Positions 21,680-25,736 of a DNA stretch of 25,736 nt are shown one piece after another. A program made the translations under genes and the position numbers. The notes beneath the pieces are model-generated. The model was not told where the DNA came from. It saw only the letters and a program-made list of their open reading frames with translations, and ran no database searches. The stretch is from Erythrobacter sp. CCH5-A1. Its GTDB lineage: Bacteria; Pseudomonadota; Alphaproteobacteria; Sphingomonadales; Sphingomonadaceae. The stretch is from contig NZ_LSKQ01000138.1 of assembly GCF_001557115.1 (NCBI RefSeq), positions 1 through 25,736 of the forward strand, read 5' to 3'. How positions within the stretch are numbered: position 1 is the stretch's first letter; every line of letters starts with the position of its first letter.

Positions 21680-24600
21680 CAAGAGGAGGCGGAAGGGGCA
21701 TACGAGGCGGAGCGGTGCGCCACATCAGCGCGACTTCTTCTTCCGTCAGGCCGTAGGCACGCTCAACCATGGCCGCGAGGGCGCGTTCGTGGGCGAGCAG
21801 TTCGCCGCGCGCGGTGCGGGCGGGTTCGGCGGTTTCGGCAAAGGCATCGCGGAGCTGGCGCAGCTGGGTGGGCGTCAGCGACTGGCGGCGGGGCAAAGCG
21901 GCACGGACAGCGGCAATGAAGCCATCGCTGTCGAGGAGGCTGGCTTGGCGGAGGGCGGTATTGACCTGCACATTTGAAAACTCGATCTGAAGCCAATCGG
22001 CCAATGACGATTCCGCACGATTTATCGCATCCTGCGATTGCTTTGCCAGAGCTACCAATTCCGCGACACGATCTCGCTGATCATCAGCCAGCGGTGGAAT
22101 TGGGAAGTTCCTCACGTACGGAATGTCGAGTGCCAACGCCTCGTCCTTCTTGTGCGGGAACTTCTTGAACATGAAGTACCAACCGGTTGGGGCATTCATG
22201 CAAACCTGTAGCCAAAGGTCCGTGGTCGGCAATATCAGAGCCGAGTCATTCAGGAGGTTGTCGCCATTATCGGCACAGATTTGCGCGTAGAACGCAATGC
22301 GCCGGATGAGTATTTTGGGCTCGTTGAACCGCTCATGATAATCGACGGAGTCTTGAATTTCATACCATTTGTAGGTCCCTGCTTTCCTTCCCGGCCATTC
22401 CGCCCCCTTTGTCGGAGGCACCCAGTTCTCCGGCTTGGGTTCCAGCTGAGTGCGGTAGCCTTGCAGATGCCTCAGGACGCTGGGGTATTGTTCAATGTCG
22501 ACTCCACGCCGAGCAAAGATCATCCACAGCCCTGCCCATTCGGGCGACCAGCGGCCAATATCCTGCCCACGCAGGTAGGGCTTGATGATCTCCGATGCCG
22601 CCGGATCGTCACGGACCAGTTGGTCACGCGTCGCAGTATCGATCAGGAAGGCTTCGTTGAAGCCGGTCTTGATCCCGTAAAGCGGGCTGACCCCGGCATA
22701 TTCGGACAGCGGCACGCCGCGCTCGCGGATTTTGCGCAGCAGCGCGGCGACATCCGGCGGCTCCAGCACCCAGGGCTCTGCTGTCAGGTCTGATCGCGCT
22801 GCCCGGTAGGTCGCGGCATCCACCGCCAGCGCCAGCCCTTCACGCGGAACCTCGTCACGCGGGATAACGGCCAGATCGAACTCTTCGGGCACGTCCTCGC
22901 CGAGCGGCTTGCGCACGCTGATGACGCAGGGGAAAACATCTGCATCAGGAAACAAATGCTTGGCATGGCCGAAATCGGCGAGGAATTCGATCCAGACATC
23001 TTCGGCGAACAGTCGCCGCAGTTCCTCTGCATAGCCAGTCTTAAGCCATTTGTTGGTAACGACATAGCCCATCCGCCCGCCGGGCCGCAGCAGCTTGATC
23101 CCCTGTTCATAGAAATAGACATAGAGGTCGGCCGTGCCAGCATAGGTCGAAAAGCTCTTGGCGAGCGCGGGTTTGATCGCGCTGATTTCTTCCTGCCGGA
23201 CATAGGGCGGATTGCCGATGACGGCATCGAAGCCGCCGGTGCGTGCGTTCCATGAAAGCTCTGCCCAGACACCGGGAAAAGCGATTTCCCAGTTGAAGAA
23301 ATCTTGCTGCGCCACATGGCCCAGCGCATCACCAATGATCCCGCTGGCCATTGTGCGGCGGCGATCATCGGGCCTGACTTCGGGCATCAGGCTGGCCTGT
23401 GCCCCGTCATCGCTATCGCCGTCCATGATCGCTAGATCGCCGCTGGCGATACGGCTCGGGTCGCCGAAGCTGCCTTCGAACACCAGCTTCAATGCTTCGG
23501 CCCGATCGAACTTGCGCTCGGCCTCTGCGGCGCGGGTGACGGCGCGGTCGATCCGTTCGATTTCCTTGGCCTTGGCAGCTTTTTCCTTGTCAGTCTTTTC
23601 AGGCATGGCGGCGATGCGTTTATCGCCATCGGCGCGGATTGCTGCTGCTGTCTCGCGCGGACGCTTTACGTTGGTTTCCAGCACGCCCATCAGATCGTCC
23701 GCTTTGACCAGCGACAGCAGGGCATTCAGCGGGCGGCTCGATTCCGCGACGGTGCCGAAGAGCTGCTTTGATTGGTGCACTTCGGTCAGGTCGGTATCGG
23801 TCAGCCCCTCAATGGTTTCCATATGCCGCACGACATTGGCCAGCGGGGCAAGATGATTGTTGGCGATCAGCGATCCGCGCGCCTGTAACCAATCCATTGT
23901 TGGGCGCACCCATCCGCCCAGCACAGAATTGCCGCAGCGCAGATGGTGATCGAGGAAAGACAGCGGTGCGCCGACTGTGAAGCTGTGTAGCCAGAGCGAG
24001 ACCTTGGCCAGCTCAACCGCCATGCGGTTGAGATCCACGCCGTGGATGCAGCGTTTGAGCACCATGCGCCGGACGATGTGGCGGTCCTCGAGCTGGTCCT
24101 CGACAATCGGCCAGCCATGGTCGCGCGCGTTGGCTAGGATGGCTTCACGCAGGCCAGCAATGTTTTGAACCAGCGGCGACGCATAGCTATCGCCCGCAAT
24201 TTCCTCGGCGTCCCCAATCGCGGTCAGCACTTTGTCCGAGAGCCAATCGACCAGGCTGACCAGAAAATGCCCGCTACCCATTGCGGGATCAACAATCCGC
24301 AAAGAGAGCAGCGCCATCGCTGGATCATGCTGGGCGAGTTCCGCGCCTTTCAGCCCTTGTCCGTGGGCCGCCTCAAATGCTGCCCGTTTTTCCGCAACTA
24401 CCGGGCCGACCGTTTTCTCAATAATCAGCGAAACCAGTGGCTCGGGTGTGTAATAGGACCCGGAACGATGGCGGGCCTGATTGTCGGCTCGCGGCTTGAC
24501 GCTGCGGGCCTCAAGATCTGGCTCCACGCCATATTCGAGGATGGATTCATAGATTGAACCCAGCTGCTGCACCGAAAGATCGCGATAGTTGATGTAACGC

Positions 24601-25643
24601 AGTCTCCCGTCTTCGCGGCGGTGCGACAGTGCCAATATGACTTCAGCCAACACGGTGTCGGGCAAGCGGATACGCGAGAGCAGCGGAGATTCCGCCGCAT
24701 CGAATAGGCCACCATTATAGGGCGGGATGCCAAGGCTGTCGTCGCCCTCGGCAATAGCCCCGAAGATCGTTTCGAGCCGCGACCAGTAGGCGTGGCTCCG
24801 CTCCAGGGGCTTGCGACCCTCATTATCCAGTTGCTCGATTTCCTGCCGCAGCCGGGTGAGACAATAAGGCGAATAGGGGCCAGTCTCATCGGGCAGAAGA
24901 TTGCGGTCTTCGGCATAGAGAATGAACAACAGCCGGTAGAGAAGGAACAGCGCGGAGGAGCGCACTTCCTCTGCATAGGCCGCATTGATCTCGGCAGGTC
25001 GATTGGGGTCGGCCAAGGGAATCGCTGCGATCAACTTGGGAAACACGTTCGAGAAGACGGTTTCGGCGAGATCCTTTCGGACACGCTCTTCCCAGCGTTT
25101 CGTTTCATCAAGCGCGATTAGATGGAAGCTGCGGCCTTGGTCGGTCGGCAGGAACGCCTCACGCCCGAACGCTAGAACGAACAGGCGGAAGGCGTGTTCG
25201 GGGGACATGCCGACGTCAAAAAGTTCGGGTGTGCAACCAGGCAAACCGAACAGCTTGCCAAGGTCGATCTCGAAAAAGTCTTCGGCAACCGAAAGCGCGT
25301 TTTGGTAATACAGTCGCCAATTTCGCCCGTTGGTCAAAATGCCCCATGGCATCCGGCCTTCGGTAACCACGCTGGCACGCTGCAGGTAGTGCATGATTTG
25401 GGTGGACGGGACACCTTGATCGCCCGTGCCTTGCCGATCGAGCGGTCGCCCCCAGCGCTTGGCCTCCACTAGCGCCGAGCCATGGCGGAACCGCTGCCAC
25501 GGCTCCAGCCCACTAGCGGTGGCATCGGCATCTGCATCGGGAAACAGCAGCGCATCCGGCACATCTTTGCGCCCGCGGACGGTAAGATTTTGCTGAACCG
25601 AAATATGATCCCAGCCCAGCAGCCCAAGTAACGGGTAAATCAA
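21675..25643 (-). CDS. Type IIG (Eco57I-like) restriction-modification enzyme
   Basis: 1322-aa single-chain enzyme. The N terminus has a PD-(D/E)xK nuclease pattern, Asp30 in DVPDALLF and Glu60-x-Lys62 in ALVEAKRW. The adenine methyltransferase follows: motif X SGSYYTPEPLV near 397, SAM motif I VDPAMGSGHFLVS near 450, and motif IV IGNPPYVRQEE near 811. A charged coiled insert lies near 690-735. The C terminus has a TaqI-type specificity region starting YGIKTGFNEAFLID. It would methylate and cut DNA with one target domain. TTG at 25643 is the only start codon in frame; homologous-looking sequence (EADTEQK) continues upstream to a TGA without ATG or GTG, so the 5' end may be truncated. BREX PglX is an alternative, less likely because of the nuclease motif. 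Confidence 0.8.
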   Translation of the reverse strand: MIYPLLGLLGWDHISVQQNLTVRGRKDVPDALLFPDADADATASGLEPWQRFRHGSALVEAKRWGRPLDRQGTGDQGVPSTQIMHYLQRASVVTEGRMPWGILTNGRNWRLYYQNALSVAEDFFEIDLGKLFGLPGCTPELFDVGMSPEHAFRLFVLAFGREAFLPTDQGRSFHLIALDETKRWEERVRKDLAETVFSNVFPKLIAAIPLADPNRPAEINAAYAEEVRSSALFLLYRLLFILYAEDRNLLPDETGPYSPYCLTRLRQEIEQLDNEGRKPLERSHAYWSRLETIFGAIAEGDDSLGIPPYNGGLFDAAESPLLSRIRLPDTVLAEVILALSHRREDGRLRYINYRDLSVQQLGSIYESILEYGVEPDLEARSVKPRADNQARHRSGSYYTPEPLVSLIIEKTVGPVVAEKRAAFEAAHGQGLKGAELAQHDPAMALLSLRIVDPAMGSGHFLVSLVDWLSDKVLTAIGDAEEIAGDSYASPLVQNIAGLREAILANARDHGWPIVEDQLEDRHIVRRMVLKRCIHGVDLNRMAVELAKVSLWLHSFTVGAPLSFLDHHLRCGNSVLGGWVRPTMDWLQARGSLIANNHLAPLANVVRHMETIEGLTDTDLTEVHQSKQLFGTVAESSRPLNALLSLVKADDLMGVLETNVKRPRETAAAIRADGDKRIAAMPEKTDKEKAAKAKEIERIDRAVTRAAEAERKFDRAEALKLVFEGSFGDPSRIASGDLAIMDGDSDDGAQASLMPEVRPDDRRRTMASGIIGDALGHVAQQDFFNWEIAFPGVWAELSWNARTGGFDAVIGNPPYVRQEEISAIKPALAKSFSTYAGTADLYVYFYEQGIKLLRPGGRMGYVVTNKWLKTGYAEELRRLFAEDVWIEFLADFGHAKHLFPDADVFPCVISVRKPLGEDVPEEFDLAVIPRDEVPREGLALAVDAATYRAARSDLTAEPWVLEPPDVAALLRKIRERGVPLSEYAGVSPLYGIKTGFNEAFLIDTATRDQLVRDDPAASEIIKPYLRGQDIGRWSPEWAGLWMIFARRGVDIEQYPSVLRHLQGYRTQLEPKPENWVPPTKGAEWPGRKAGTYKWYEIQDSVDYHERFNEPKILIRRIAFYAQICADNGDNLLNDSALILPTTDLWLQVCMNAPTGWYFMFKKFPHKKDEALALDIPYVRNFPIPPLADDQRDRVAELVALAKQSQDAINRAESSLADWLQIEFSNVQVNTALRQASLLDSDGFIAAVRAALPRRQSLTPTQLRQLRDAFAETAEPARTARGELLAHERALAAMVERAYGLTEEEVALMWRTAPPRMPLPPPLG

Positions 25644-25736
25644 CTTCTGCTCGGTATCGGCCTCGGTGGGATTTTTGCGCTTTAGAGCGTTTTCCGATCA
25701 CTCTGGTTCATATCCACAAGATTTGAAGTAATTGGC
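25644..25736. repeat. Repeat-like sequence at the 5' end of the restriction gene
   Basis: The stretch around 25678-25700 (GCGCTTTAGAGCGTTTTCCG) resembles a dispersed repeat I associate with alphaproteobacterial genomes; this is from memory. It includes the partial palindrome CGCTTTAGAGCG. It adjoins the point where the restriction gene loses an initiation codon. The window ends too soon to tell whether it is the edge of a mobile element. Confidence 0.25.

Noticed and set aside
21675..25643. BREX PglX methyltransferase
   Set aside because: An N-terminal PD-(D/E)xK-like motif (Asp30, Glu60, Lys62) and the absence of brx/pgl neighbours favour a stand-alone type IIG enzyme.

Overview
The window looks like part of a conjugative mobile element, either an integrative and conjugative element or an iteron plasmid, from a sphingomonad-type alphaproteobacterium. 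The evidence is high GC in most of the window, a backbone of families typical of rhizobial and sphingomonad elements, and gene order: strawberry-notch helicase/methylase, Toprim protein, DUF2493, DUF736, XRE regulator, DUF2285, DUF6499/DUF2285, AlpA-like HTH, RepA, DUF2840, TraF peptidase, lytic transglycosylase, RlxS relaxase, TraG/VirD4 and CopG. Families were assigned by recognising motifs in the translations; no database search was run.

Layout. 71-6256 (+) holds a 5'-truncated SNO helicase/methylase, a Toprim protein and a DUF2493 (SLOG) protein behind a structured leader. 6405-8595 (-) is an AT-rich cargo island with a compact three-gene operon: a 71-aa peptide ending in tandem aromatic-x-Asp/Asn triplets, a radical SAM/SPASM maturase, and a protein with a His-x-Asp...His...Arg pattern like a 2-oxoglutarate/Fe(II) oxygenase. 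I read it as a RiPP pathway of the three-residue cyclophane ('triceptide') type, and it is the most interesting part of the window. 8976-10622 (+) holds a 54-aa protein, a small membrane protein and DUF736.

10672-12718 looks like the QseC/QseM/FseA transfer switch described for ICEMlSym of Mesorhizobium. An XRE repressor is divergent from a small DUF2285 protein, with two almost fully overlapping promoters between them. Next come DUF6499 and DUF2285 reading frames offset by +1, with a CCC-C slip site at the junction, then an AlpA/RdfS-like HTH gene. 12727-16167 has repA, three 17-bp iterons flanked by DnaA-like boxes, DUF2840, traF, a second DUF736, a VirB1-like lytic transglycosylase and a candidate oriT. 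16168-21605 has rlxS, an Xre/RES toxin-antitoxin pair, traG/virD4 and a CopG gene.

The trb (mating-pair formation) genes expected after copG are absent. Instead a 1322-aa type IIG restriction-modification enzyme lies on the minus strand (21675-25643), and its 5' end abuts sequence that looks like a dispersed repeat. The truncated first gene, the missing parA between repA and DUF2840, and the missing trb operon suggest a rearranged element carrying two cargo modules: peptide biosynthesis and DNA defence.
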